Assembly: GCA_022496805.1 (NCBI GenBank)
Contig: CM040085.1
Span: 12,553,811 to 12,617,810 of the forward strand
From: Pohlia nutans
Lineage: Eukaryota > Streptophyta > Bryopsida > Bryales > Mniaceae
Direction of reading: 5' to 3'
Length of the DNA stretch: 64,000 nt
In this document: positions 33,587 through 45,670 of the stretch, in pieces
How positions within the stretch are numbered: position 1 is the stretch's first letter
Layout of the letters: each line of letters opens with the position of its first letter
The notes under the pieces: generated by a model
The model's database searches: none
Seen by the model: the letters and a program-made list of their open reading frames with translations, nothing else
Told to the model about the DNA's origin: nothing
Translations under genes and position numbers: made by a program

Positions 33587-36391
33587 TTACCAGTGACAAG
33601 TCCAATAACAAGGACTCTTGCAAATGAAGGCCCCGTGACATCCAGGGCACATTTGATTAGTGCGGTCTCCACATATACGACATGCCTTCCTTTGTTTTCC
33701 CATACCCTTAGAACCATGAGCACCGCGAAATTTTGGAGAGAAGCTCGAGTAACAACGCTTTCTCCCTGCCCACTTCGCGGAGAGCTCCTGCGCAAGTTGT
33801 AGTTGAAATGATAGATGAGAGATAGGGTTTGTAAAAAACCGGAAACTCAAATCGCTATGTATGATCCAACAATTCACTAGAACGGTGTCAATGAGAAAAA
33901 ATAGGATGCAGTGCCACCATTTGTGGCTGCGCGTAAGGCAAGAGTATGTGCCCCTCAACTGATCAGCTGTATCGACGCCGCGCATATTCTGTGTGTACTG
34001 TAGATGCATTGGACCGGTAAGTATTTTCTTCTTTGTCCCCCCTACTTTTCTCACAACATACTGCTTTGTGCCAGGTGGTGAGGTCGCTTCTGCATGTGTG
34101 GAGAGAAGTAATACATTTCTCTTATCTCTCCACACGGCACATGAGACTCTTCGTGATCTATGCATGCGATAATCAAGCCATCCCATCTCTTTGTTGTTCG
34201 TAGCAGATTTAGCAAACATAGATTTAGGCAAATACTTCCTGTCTAATCGCAATGTGCCAGTTGCCATTATTTCATTCTCTAGTAGATCTAAGAACAACGG
34301 TACAGAGGTAAAGAAATTGTTTGTTGTAACAATGTGCCCTTTACCACCCAAGTCCTTCATGAGATCCTTCACTACATTATGGCCTTGAAACCCTAACCCT
34401 TTTCCACTCCCACTTCCATCTTCCACCACAACCTCTTCTTCACCACTTCTTGTGTCCAAATGTATGTCATGTGGATTCCCCGATTTCCCACAATAAATTT
34501 CGAAATTCCAAATGTATTTTGATATTGAGTCTGCCAAGGCCCATGCCTTTATCCCAAATCTAATTGGCTTTTTGGGCATATATTGTCGCACTGGACAGTA
34601 TTTGCCTTTATATCGTATCATCGATTCATCTACTGTTACCTGTTGGTTCAATGCCCACATTTTCCTACATCTCTCGGTAACGCCATCCAAAAACCATCTT
34701 ACTTTGTTCAGTTTGTCATAAGAGGGGCTATCACGGTCCGCCACATGTGGAGGTGTGTTTGCCACATGCATATACCTTGTGATCACATCAAACCGATCCC
34801 TAGTCATCATTTCAGAAATGATTGGACAATGGAAAAGATGCTCATCGTGCGACCAATAGAGACGTGTAGAGGGCAATCTCTTCAATCCCATATATAAACA
34901 TATAGATAGGTAGGCTTTGAATTCTTCAAGAGTAAGGGGCACCCAGTCTCTCCCGCCCCTTATAGTCCCTACATCCAAATCTAAAATTTCTGAGGCATAC
35001 CAGTTCGACTCCCGCACAATCCGTCTGAGCATGCCCGGGCGTATAAACTTCTCAAATAACCCAATGCAAGATGGCAATCTTCCGTACGGATGAGTACAAC
35101 CGGGCTCATCGCCTGTGAAAGGCAGGGGTGGAGGTGCATATTCCGGGCCATCTTTCTTTCAAGAGGAAGGTTCAAATTCCTTTTCAAGAGGATCTAATCT
35201 TTTTTTACTAGATTTTTTCTCTACCTTTCCTCCTGGACCTCTTTCACTGTCTGGCTTCTTCCCTTTAGCAGAACGTGAAACCCTAATTTTTGTGGCAGTT
35301 CTGGGTGTCTTCACAGGCATCCCTGGGGCCCTCCTCTTTTTTCCACCCTCCCTCAAGGCGCCCGCTGTTGTACATGGCAATGTAGGATTGGGCGTGCATT
35401 CGTTGCCTGCATGCGTGGATGAAGAAGGAGCAAGTTCACGATCCCCGAGGTCCTCCAACTGTCCGCCAAGCACGAAGTCCGCACCCGGGACGTTGCAGGC
35501 TGTATTTGGCCGTTCACTGCGCGCTGTGATGGCGACAGGGCGTAATCCCTGGGAGCCCGATGGCTGCCGTCGTCTCACCTTACAAGTCCGCCCCTCCGGG
35601 GCTTGCAATGCACCATCACCGTCGTCCATCTGCATTGCCTCTGAGTCGGAAGACTGCTGCATGTTTTCTCTCCTGTTTCGCTCATTTCTTTGCCGCTTCC
35701 AGTGTAGTTCCCCTCTGTCGAAGTCCTCCGAGAAGGTAGCTTCAGAATCGCGGCTCGTAGCTGCAGCACCTCCGCTGTCCTGGGCGCAAATTTCCTCTCC
35801 GCTACTGCACTCTCTGCTGGTCGCGTGGCCTTTCACTCTCTGCTGCACTCTCTGCTGGGCGCAACTGTCGTCTCCGCTGCTGCTGCCAATGCTCACTACA
35901 TCCGTGCCAGAGTTGCTGCTATCAGAATCTTCAGCTGATGACAGGTGCCCATCGTAACAAAGTGCGGGTGATGGCGACCTCCTCACATGCGCGGCCAGGC
36001 TCCCCTGTTTTGAAGTGCCAGCAATGCTAGCAGTGCCGCGGCTAGGGTTTCGATCGGCCGATTGTACTTCACACGGCCTGTGTAATTCCCCCTCAAACAC
36101 CTCCTCTTCTATTCCATCGTCAAATCTAATTGTGACAACGCTCTCTTTGGTTGTTGGATCTCTCTTTCTTGCAATCAGATGTGCTGAACACCATTCCTCT
36201 AATTCCTCCCCATTGATATCTAGGTTTCCATGTAGTAGTTGTCGTTGGATTCGAACTATTTCAAGTATGGGAAGGATCGGGGTTGTGAGGAGAGGTGATT
36301 TGCTTACCCTTTTTTTGCCACTACTTGGTGCTGCGATGCTCCCCATTGCCTCCTTCCTTGCTGCAGATCTCGCCCTCGCCATGTTCCTCAT
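33587..36391 (-). pseudogene. piggyBac transposase (DDE_Tnp_1_7 type), one in-frame stop
   Basis: One frame of 935 codons is broken by TGA at 35159-35161. The upstream part (36391-35162) is a low-complexity, Ser/Arg/Glu-rich N-terminal region. After the stop the conserved region begins with FTGDEPGCTHPYGRLPSC and the catalytic domain. Numbered from the codon at 35077, D150 (VTVDESMIRYKG) and D369 (MRGVDTADQ) match the first and third catalytic Asp. The second is N253 (TTNNFFTS, codon AAC at 34319-34321), where the family has Asp. A Cys/His-rich C-terminal domain (CRICGD...CPGCHG, about residues 466-496) is intact. The family excises and inserts DNA at TTAA. This copy is probably inactive because of the stop and the Asn. 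Confidence 0.9.
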
Positions 36392-37146
36392 TTGACGATG
36401 TCTGCTGTAGCCAATGTATGGGGCCCTTGGCTGCTGCCGATGTCTGCTGCAGCTCTTCTAGAACTGCCGGCTCCAATGTTGCACTGCTCCGATGGCTCCC
36501 CGTGCTTGCTGCCGCTGCCGATGAATGTTGGGCCGCTTCCTGCAGTGCCGGTGGCTGCTTCACTGTTTCTAGGCTCCGATGCTTGCTCCAGTGCTCCATT
36601 GCCGTTGGCTGCTCCCCATCCATGATCACGACGTTGGGCGGCTGGGCTTTTCAACGCAGGATCTACAGCTTCTGTTTTTGCTGGCGATGGCGTGTTGGAA
36701 ATGCGTCCGCTTCGCCTTGGTGGTGTCCCTAATTTGTATCTAGGCAATCTTCTCCATCTTTCTACTTCTGTGAGAACATTTTGTCGTTCAATTTTTGGCT
36801 TTGGGAAGACAACCGTTCTTAGATTATGGTAGACTAAGCTAGAGTATCCATTACTGTCTCCCTCCAGTCGACGTTCACTCCACCCTAGTAGTGTTGCTCC
36901 CCATGTGTACCAAAGCCACCTCAAGTGTTCAGGGGAAGTGTCATCCACTGCAGAAGTGTCTTTTGCAAGTCTAGGCAAGCTAAGCAAGTAGTTTTCATCA
37001 AGCATTCCGATCAAACAATGCACAATCCACTGCCTAGCGTTATGCACTTCTTTCAAATGCAAAGCAATTTTTGTTGCTTCTACTGTGCACCACGACGGAG
37101 CTAACGGTGGAGGTGGTAGATCGAAACTCTTCTTTGTGATCGGCAT
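36388..37146 (-). pseudogene. piggyBac upstream ORF / N-terminal transposase piece
   Basis: This is a 252-codon frame whose TGA stop overlaps the ATG at 36391 of the next piece (ATGA). The two pieces are in different frames. The start is MPITKKSFDLPPPP; W-rich helical segments (HLRWLWYTWG) follow, then an Ala/Gly/Ser-rich tail that resembles the low-complexity N-terminal region of the downstream ORF. It is either the true N-terminus separated by a frameshift or unannotated intron, or a separate accessory ORF. There is no recognised domain. Confidence 0.55.
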
Positions 37147-37749
37147 TTGTGAATACAGGAAATTTCCAATCTACATTTTTTGCAAACTCACGCTCTGTCT
37201 AATTGTGTGGCTTCTGCTTGGTTTGATCTTTTTGTAAGATTTCCCATGTCTTTGCGTTGGATGCATCAGCTTTACTCCTTTTTCCTGTATTTAGTAATGC
37301 TGCCTTCAATGCAATTTTTTATTGTTGATGACAAGCTGAAGCTACTAGCCTCCATTTCCAACTGCCACAGTCCCATCACTAGGACACTGCCCGTTTTGCA
37401 CTATGTGTCATCCTACCCAAATGAAGTTCTCCATAAAATATCAGGCTGCCCACTCTTTTTTTCCTTCCTTTGTCTGCCCAAATATACCTTGTCACCTTTA
37501 AAAAATTTAATGGCGGCCACGACTGTGGGCGCTCCATAATGAGATGTTAGCACTATTTTTATTGCTTTGACAAGCCTCTAAAATTGTAAGAACCTGCAAT
37601 GGCGGTTTTCCCAAGCTCAAGTGTAAGGGACAACCAACTCCCTTCTCCTCTAATTTTCCCAAAATTAATCAAGCACTAATTCTTCATCCATCAACTAATA
37701 CAATTCATCCAAAGACCATTTTTGGGTCTCCTCGGCAGTTAGGGGTTAA

Positions 37750-38315
37750 CCCCTAAACGTTCTCACCCTTTTCAAATTTGGTAGTTTTCCAAAGATGCAT
37801 TATAAAATGCATTTAAGAGGAATATTTTTAACTTGATGAATGAATAAAAATCTACATTATGAAATTTTGATTCTATCCATACGGTTAGATTTGCAATTGT
37901 TATCACCAATTTTTGTGTATAAATTTTCAAACTTAAAATTTAGGGCTCTTTTGTAATATGATTACAAATAAGATATTGACAATCTAAGAATGAATTTTTT
38001 GGGATGGGTTAAAATGTAATACTTGAAGTGTAGTGATTTTTGGAGATTTTTTGGTTGTTTAATTTTACTATTCGACTTTTTCAAGAGCACTTTCAGACTA
38101 AAATCTTCAAATTTTTGGGTGGAACACTAGAAGATGAAATGAGGCATAATTTTCTTACAAATTGTCCCCTTTCTAATCGGATCACACATGCACGAAGTTA
38201 ACTTCCTATAAAAGTTTCAGTGAAAAATCCACACTGCAAAAAGTGCATGATGGATGACGAATCAGAGTTCAAATCCATACATCGTGCATAATATGCATAG
38301 TTGGGTGGTTAGGGG
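37750..38315. mobile_element. TTAA-flanked MITE, family B copy 1
   Basis: It starts CCCCTAAACG and ends GGTTAGGGG, with TTAA at 37746-37749 and 38316-38319. The left TTAA is shared with the piggyBac element, so the two are back to back. It is similar along its length to 52524-53093, for example 'aacttgatgaatgaataaaa' and 'tgcaaaaagtgcatgatgga'. Confidence 0.85.
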
Positions 38316-40447
38316 TTAACCCTTAAAGGGTCGATGGAGATAGTATATACGTTGACGTATATTTGACACCTGTGGTAAATAGAAAGCTCCAAAATGAGAT
38401 CCTAATAGCTCATTAGAATCATGTCAACGTGAATTTTAACTTTATTTTTCATTGTAAATCCATAGGAGGTGTGGAACCATGCCAAATACAATGAAATGCT
38501 ACACTAAATAGGTAGATTAGTGTTATATAATTATAAGATTTACATAAACATGTTGTATGTTTTTACTATTGACCAAAATTTAGTACTAAAATTTATGGAA
38601 TAAAGTCATTTTTGTTAACAGAGCAACTTATTTCTATACATAAAATTATTTGCCTTTTGTAAAAATGTATGGCCTTGAGTAAATAATTAGTGTGTCTCAA
38701 AGTAATGGCAATAATTGGTATACTTGGTTTGACTTAGAATTTGGTTTATCACCTAGAATTTTAGACTACTAGTAGATGCCATAGCTGTATGTGTCTTCCT
38801 ATATGTGAACTTGTTATACATTCAAAATTAACTCTAGGGTTTTAATTTCTAAAAATCCTTACATGTTTTGTAAACGTCAAAGCACTACAATTTGCGTACT
38901 TGAAATATTACATTCTATGATTTATAAATTTTCATAGATAGTCATTAACATTGTACACATATGACAAAAATTTCAATACGATTGCAAGATATTTTTAAAA
39001 TTTACAAGTTTTATCATTTAAATAAGATAAACATTCAAAACAAATATATATGATTGAGATTAAATATTTCAAATTATATACAAGGTAGAAAGAAATATAT
39101 ATATACTTTCAAGTAGTTTAAAAAATGAAGTGGAGAAATTAAATGAGACGCATGATGGGAGCATCCTTCCAAACCTCTGTATATAGGCAACACTTGAATT
39201 TCATATTTCTCAATAGTGTAAATCTTCAAGTGAAGTATATATTCTAATCCCAATGATCAAAAGATGTATCATATCTTAACTCCTAACCGTCCTTAACTTT
39301 TTTGGTTTAAAATCATCATTGCTTTTGAAGTGTTATATGTCTAAATGTAAGTGAGGAATAAAAAACTCAACATTACAATATGGAGTGTACATGTTGTGGA
39401 TGACAAGAATTGAATTTGAAGTCATTTGATGACATAGATTGCAACATCGTAATGTTTTAGAGTTGAAAAAGGTTGCTCAAATTCTCCTATAAACACATAA
39501 GAGTTAAAGTTCTATTTCAAAACCTACTCAAATGAAAAAAATTCAAACTATAGAGTGGTTCAAAAACTTCATATAAGAACATTGGTACCAAAAAATATTC
39601 ATGAAAATCTTGTATGTGTCCGAAGATGGCGTTGCAATGTTAAAATATGGCCCAAGTTTTACAAAGCAAAAAGTGTCCAAAACTAGATCAATTTGTACTT
39701 CCCTGCTTGCTAAATTTTCACAACACTTTGGATTGAATCAAGATTTATATTACAAAAATTAGACTTCATTTGGAATAAAATCTAACAATTTTAATTGAAA
39801 TCTAACATCAAATGGAGGACAAAATAGTCTTCAAAGTGTTGAGCATTCAATGTTACAAAAAAATGACATTTAAGGCTATCAGGGGTCATGTTAACCCCTA
39901 AGCATCTACATTGCATTTACACGGTCAAACCTCGTTAATATCTCACATTTATAAACATATCATATTTCATGGTGTTTTTCTCATATGGTTTATTGTTAAA
40001 TGGATGTACGGTGATTTTTTCATAATTGTGTAAATAAAAAAGAATTTTATGACATTTTTAAAGTATGGGTTGAAATGTAAATAATAATTTAAGTGTAGAA
40101 ATTTTATGGTTTTAGAAATAAATTAAAATACACTTTCAAACTAAAATCATACTTAGTGCACATTCTTGTTACCATAAATGCTTCATATTTTAAAAATGAA
40201 AGGATAATACTCATAAACTTACATTTAACACATACATAACAAAACTTTAACATATACTTAATACATTTATATTTTTTAACGTAGGAAAAAAAAAACATGA
40301 TGCACATTAAACATATGATATATGCAAATACAATAACCAACCATAATAAAGTAACGGTTAAAACCGCTATTACATAAAACTTTATTAAATAAATACACCA
40401 AACTAGTATTTTTTTTAAGCACTAGATCGCAATTTACTTCCACCTAT
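38316..40447. other. AT-rich MULE interior, no gene
   Basis: I see no coding sequence. A lone TTAACCCCTAA end-like motif is present at 39893-39903 without a matching partner. About 40100-40440 is homologous, in reverse complement, to 51790-52030 of MULE 2. That marks it as the 3' flank of the transposase gene. Confidence 0.6.
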
Positions 40448-43400
40448 TTAATATATATTCAACTCCTTAAAAAACAACTCCACATCTTGTTCAACCTCAC
40501 ATTCTTCAGTGTCTGGTGTACTACTACAACCTCCTTTCACTATTGCACACTGGCAATTGTGGCACTCAATCATAGTAACTCCATTAAAAAATATATTTAA
40601 CCCTTCACAGTTAGGACATTCTTCTCTACAAAGCTTTGGCAATTTCACCCTTGTGCGCTTCTTTTGCACTAGTTGCTTTCGACATGATAGCTTGGTTCCA
40701 CCACTAGGTCTTGGAGATTGTGTCGCAACTTCTTCTTAGCCACTTAGATCTTCATAATCCAATCTGCGTTTTTTTTTCTGGCTCCCATATCCAAGTCTTG
40801 TGTTTGTGACGTTCTCTTGTAAGGGGGTGATACTTCCACCTTCCCTCGGCATCACTATCCGACTTGGCCTCAGATCCAACCCCATAGACTCTTGAAAAAC
40901 TGCCATAAACATTTCTCCGGCCCTCTTCAAGGCATTCCGTTTCTCTGTTGTCAAACTTGCATATTTTCCCTTGGAATATTATGCGATGCCGTCATCTTCG
41001 AGATATTGAAAAACATCTCTTTTATAAGCTCAGTTTCGTTAATTGGATTTAGAGAAGGTTCGTTGTTTGAATCTCCACCTGGACCCTCACTTGGACTCCC
41101 ACATGGACCCTCACTTAAACCTGCACTCGAACCCCCATTTGGATCCTCACTTGGACCCGCACATGCATCTTCACTTAAATCTTCCAAGTCATGGATAAAG
41201 CCATTAGGTTCATACATGCTTGGCAACAAATCATATAAATGTTGAAACTCATCCTCAACAATTTGTTTCACTGCCAACATGTGTTTACATATTGGACCAT
41301 AGTCGTTACACTCGCACCATTCACGAGATAAACTAACTATGTACCACTTGTTTGGCATCGTCTGACTTCGAAATGCAAACTCCAAATGACATGGGTCAAT
41401 TACTTCAAAATTCGCTGATCGGTCCTCTTTATATCGTTGCACCATTTTCTTAGCCTTCTGCAGCCTTGTTGTTCTACCTTTGTCTCCTCCTCTAATCGAG
41501 TACTTGCGCGATTCACTTAACCAATGAGCATCATTGTAATGCTCATCTAAGGTCAATCCTCCAAACCGTCGTCCAGAATCAAGGTTACCGATTATCGCAA
41601 AAATCAGTTCATCAAGTCTTCGATTGACTTTTCCATCTAATAAAGTGTATTTCACATATTGCCACATGCGTTCCACAAGGTTTGTTGTGTTTGCATGTCC
41701 GTGCCTAAACATTCTAGTCCATCTGGGCCACATAAGTTTCCATGGACTGTTGTTCCCTGCCCAACCTTGTTCGATATACTTCAACACACTTGCATTGTTG
41801 GCATATTTGGCTTTTAGCCTCTCGTATGCATTATTGAAGCTATCCTCAGTAAATGCCTCCAACAAAGAGCACATTCCTCTATATAGATCATTGCAAAGTG
41901 TCTCAGCCACTTTAGGCAACAAATGGTCAACCCATGCCTTTTTTGCATGGAACCAACACAATAGCAATTTGCATTTAGTTTGGATTCCACCAATTGTTTG
42001 GTTTTCCCAACACCAAATTTCTTCGTGAATTGTCCTCATTATAGCAGTCCTTGAAGTTTTATCTTTGTCAATTACTATGGCATTCGGTCGGATTGTATCC
42101 ATGTTTTGAAAGACGGCTTTCAGAGTAAGCCACAACGCCGTTCCCACTTGGCCATTTTCATTATCATCACTACAAAGCATAATGAAAATAGGCATACCCA
42201 AACCGCTTGCATTGGGGCACATCGCAACAAATAATGGCATGCCCCATTGATTGGTTTTAAACGTAGAATCAATCACCCATGCTGAATTTGGAGTGATGGT
42301 CTTTGCACGCTTAAGTATCTCTTCGGTCTACATCACTATCACAAATGGCCGCTTGTTTGGATCCGCATTTAAAGGATCGTACGGTTGATAGAATATCACT
42401 TTTCCTTTTTCAATCCATTTAGGAACGGATTGCTTTACAACTTCATAGTCATCTTCACTACACCTTTCTTGCATTTGAAGACGATACGAGAGGGCAGATG
42501 CTTCTTTTGGAGTCAAAAAGAAACGAAAGGTTTTCTGTTCATGCAACGGAACGCTTTCACGTAAGATGTCCTCGCACCTCTTTGAATACGCAAGTGCTAA
42601 TTGGATGTTATTTAAGTTTTTCAACATCTCAGCACAAACACTTATTGCACTTTGGTGAACTGGTAAAAAGTAACAATCTGTCATTGATCCCGGCTCATGC
42701 CTTTGGTGCTCTGTATTCACATGAATCTCAATGTCTCGGCCCTCTTCATCCGGGTATATGACTTTCACATAGAACTTGTACCCAACATATTTGGCGGTAG
42801 AATATTGTCTCACTCTATCGCGTAAATTGTCGTCGCCATTTGATTTACCACCAAATTTCACCCCTCGATGACATACATATATGCGCACCGTTGATGGGCA
42901 CGGCCTTACAGCACGGTATCGATGGATCGGCATCAAGCGCACTGAATGTTCCGCTTTTAAATTATTCAAAAACCCTTCCTCCTCTGCTAACGGCATTGTA
43001 TACCTAGCAGTGTATTGTTGAAACGGATGGATCGTCCTTTCATGTGCTTGTTTTTCTAAGTGACAACCCGAACATGCGCTTATCACTTTTTCAATGAAAG
43101 GCTTTGGGATGCCATTCATTTGTGTACCAACTAACCACCCTTCTTCACCAATTCTTGCAATCGTTTCTTTATATGCCAAATGTCTTTCTCCCCCGCAATG
43201 TGCTCTTACAACAATTGAGGGTCATTCGTCAATATAAGGGACAATCAGATGAGGATGTTTTTTATTAAATAAACGTTCTTCTCCATTTGCCCCGGTTCGA
43301 ATCCCAAATTATCTTCCATATCGTTCCCATTTTTTTAGAGCCCCTTTTTCCCATGCTTGTAACGAAGCTCCTTCTTGACGAAAAAAATTAGGATCCAAGG

Positions 43401-43662
43401 TGCTAATAGTGCCCACCGATGGCACTATCCGTCCCTTACACCAATCGACAAAATAGTTCCCCAACTCCCGGTTAAAGGAATAATATGTTGAATTCAAATA
43501 CAAAGAAGGGTCCCAATTGGGTTCTTCAATTTCAACATCTTGTTCTCTGTCATCATCTTCTTCGTCCCCTTCTAAAAGCGGAAATAAATCAATGTCCAAA
43601 TCATCCTCCGAAAGAAGACCATCGAGGTTGAGAACCTCGAAAATGTCTCCCACATCATCCAT
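40448..43662 (-). pseudogene. MULE transposase, stops and frameshift
   Basis: The frame runs from ATG at 43662 with TAA at 43309-43311, TGA at 43222-43224 and TAG at 42328-42330, then a stop and frame change at about 40951-40954 and another TAA at 40736-40738. It has an acidic N-terminus and an N-terminal domain before the catalytic core. The DDE core follows: VIDSTFKTN (first Asp, at the 42276 region), IVIDKD (second Asp), CWFHAKKAW and ANTTNLVERMW (Glu region). The SWIM zinc finger CECNDYGPICKHM binds DNA or protein. After a Gly/Ser/Pro-rich repeat tail there is a C-terminal Cys cluster (CREECPNCEG...CHNCQC). It would catalyse cut-and-paste movement of MULEs; this copy is dead. Three of the stops could be single C-to-T changes. 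Confidence 0.9.
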
Positions 43663-43884
43663 TGCTTTTACACTTCACTTCCAACTCATTCCTACTACAG
43701 CCACCCTCATTAGCTTTATAACAAAATAGTTGTTATACCTGCACAACCAACACACGATAAGGTTAGTGCAATATTAACAACATAGAATTTTCAAAAGTGT
43801 TAACAATCTCTACCAAAAGATGTACCATTTGATGACTCTATCACATGTCAATTTTTTTATTTCCATAGAAGCGGGTCCCCCTAA

Positions 43885-44230
43885 TACTTTCCTCCGCATG
43901 TCCAAATTTTTGGATTAAGTGGCGGAACCCGCTACCCCTTTGCCCCGGCGGTGCTCGCCATCACATGTTTGCAATTTTGCAAGTGGTGGCGGATACCGCC
44001 ATCCTTTTGTCCCGGTGGTCCCGCCACCGCATGCCCAAATCTTTAAAATAGGTGGCGGAACCCGCCAATCTTTTGCCCCGGCCGTGCTCGCCATCACATG
44101 TTTGCAATTTTGCAAGTGGTGGCGGACACCGCCATCCCTTTGTCCCGGTGGTCCCGCTACCGCATGCCCAAATCTTTAAAATAGATGGCGGAACCTGCCA
44201 CCCCTTTGCCCCGGCGGTGTTCATTATCCC
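43885..44230. repeat. 133-bp tandem repeat, ~2.6 copies
   Basis: 'ggcggaaccc' recurs at 43921, 44054 and (as ggcggaacct) 44187, exactly 133 bp apart. Units are GC-rich, with 'ccccggcggtgctcgccatc' and 'gtcccggtggtcccgc'. The array lies between the MULE transposase start and its right TIR. Confidence 0.9.
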
Positions 44231-44547
44231 ATATTCACATTTTAGTGGTGGAAGCAGACATCACGACCCCTTTGTTCCGGTGGGAATTAAACATGGAGTG
44301 AGAATTAAACATGGGGTGGGAATTACCATCGATTTTGAAGTAGTGGTGCTCACCGCCACTACTTCAAAAAAAATGAACATGTGGTGGCGGTCACCACATG
44401 TCCAATTTTCTTGAAGTGGCCCCGGTGAGCACTTCTACTTCAAAACCGGTGGTAATTAGGGTTTAGAGTCGTGATGGGACTCCGGGGACTCCCACTCCTA
44501 CTCGCCATGGGAGTCGTGGTGGGAGTCGTAATGGGACTCCCACTCCA

Positions 44548-44810
44548 CCACCATGCTAATCCCCAATATTTAGTGGTGACCGTCACCACCACTTTCCTCA
44601 TAAAATTTTGGTGGTGGTGACGGTCACCACCACCACCATGCTAATCTCCAATTTTTAGTGGTGGTCGTCACCACCGCCATGCCCATAATATTTTGGTGGT
44701 GGTGACAGTCACCACTACCACCATGCTAATCCCCAATTTTTAGTGGTGGCCGTCACCACCGCCATGCCCATAATATTTTGGTAGTGGTGACGGTCACCAC
44801 CACCCCATTC
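44548..44810. repeat. 85-bp tandem repeat with GGTGACGGTCACC palindromes
   Basis: 'ccatgctaat' recurs at 44551, 44636 and 44721. Each unit carries a 'ggtggtgacggtcaccacc' palindrome and a 'gtggccgtcaccaccgcc' block. It is followed at 44811-44900 by a shorter repeat of 'ccaatttttggtctc' type. The area is subterminal in MULE 1. Confidence 0.88.
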
Positions 44811-44913
44811 AATTTCCCAATTTTTGGTCTCCCGATTTTCAATCTCTCAATTTTTGGTCTCCCAATTTTTGGTCTCTCAATTTTCAATTTCCCAATTTTT
44901 TCACCACCACCAT

Positions 44914-44952
44914 GTACTATGAGGGGAGGCACCACCACTCCCCTCATAGTAC
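44914..44952. repeat. Perfect hairpin, 15-bp arms, 9-nt loop
   Basis: GTACTATGAGGGGAG at 44914-44928 pairs exactly with 44938-44952. It sits between the tandem repeats and the right MULE TIR. Confidence 0.85.
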
Positions 44953-45213
44953 TCTCTGTGGGATTCGGCAGGCCCCCATGGAGTGCTGGTCGGAGTGGAC
45001 TTACATGACACAAAAATATTTTGGAAGACCACCCGTTTGGTTGGTGGATTTTCAATGGCAAAATAAAAAATGGTCAATGTGGTTGAATTATCTTTGAATG
45101 GCATGGTTGCTTGGAATGAGCATGGGCTGGGGCTTTGATCACGGAGCATGGGCTGTCATGTCAGAGGAATAAAAAGGGGCCGATCTAAAAGGGGCCATTC
45201 GAAGACAAACAAT

Positions 45214-45398
45214 TAAAAGGGCCTGGGCAGCTCACAATGCTGGCCTCCAAATAGACATGTCGAAAATGGAAGGAAGGTCTTCACACCAATCTTGCTGACC
45301 CACCCAATTTCACCCAATCTCCTGCAGACCGTCGATGTAGATCAACGGCTGAGAAGGCAGGAGCCCTTCCTCAAACTCGAGAGGGCCTGGTGACGAGG
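45214..45398 (-). repeat. MULE 1 right terminal inverted repeat
   Basis: This is the mate of 32184-32368. Its outer end (CCTCGTCACCAGG on the minus strand) is closer to the ends of MULE 2 (CCTCGTCACGAGG) than the decayed left end is. Confidence 0.85.
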
Positions 45399-45485
45399 GA
45401 CGCGGCAGCAACATCAGAGGGACGTGGGAAGGAGCGGGGAAGGGAGCTTACGGGGGTTGCCATGCCGGAATAAAAAGAAAATTGC
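45399..45485. repeat. Host repeat K, copy 1, right part
   Basis: It begins with the 9-bp duplication GACGCGGCA (45399-45407) and continues the repeat interrupted at 32183. It matches the minus strand of 49905-49990 in 'agagggacgtgggaag' and 'aataaaaa.gaaaattg'. Confidence 0.72.
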
Positions 45486-45549
45486 AGCGGTGTCAGTACT
45501 GCTGTTTGCTGTTAACTACAGATGGTGATTTTTAATTGTTCATAGGAAC

Positions 45550-45670
45550 AATGGGAAGCACAAGTAAAATTGTGGAGAAGCCCAAGACTATTATTGAAGT
45601 ACGTCGACGAGAAACCTATGCTTGAAAACTTAAAGCGACTACATCTTCTACAAAATTGAAACAAAAATGT
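45550..45670 (+). other. Possible gene fragment with a CxxC motif
   Basis: The frame from the ATG near 45550 gives MGSTSKIVEKPKTIIEV then TGA. Read through, it continues with KQKCHLCGDKN. It may be an eroded exon of a zinc-finger or transposase gene. I recognise no family and cannot define ends. Confidence 0.2.

Larger units (their letters stand above)
32481..37745 (-). mobile_element. piggyBac-type DNA transposon (5.3 kb)
   Basis: The ends are CCCCTAACTGC...GCAGTTAGGGG, an 11-bp perfect inverted repeat with partial pairing beyond, directly inside TTAA on both sides. The transposase reads on the minus strand (37146 to 33587, in pieces). This is a classic piggyBac layout, which is uncommon in plant genomes. 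The stretch 32520-33580, downstream of the transposase, is non-coding apart from an unrecognised Lys-rich frame at 32858-33229. Confidence 0.9.
32184..45398 (-). mobile_element. Mutator-like element 1 (13.2 kb) with nested insertions
   Basis: Terminal inverted repeats 32184-32368 and 45214-45398 match closely over about 185 bp, except for the outermost dozen bases. Shared text includes 'ccaggccctctcgagttt' and 'gacatgtctatttggagg'. They are bounded by a 9-bp duplication. The decayed transposase gene (43662-40448, minus) lies inside. A piggyBac element (32481-37745) and a MITE (37750-38315) have inserted near the left end, so the original element was about 7.4 kb. Tandem repeats fill 43880-44900, between the transposase start and the right TIR. 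38316-40447 is AT-rich, with no gene seen. Confidence 0.8.
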
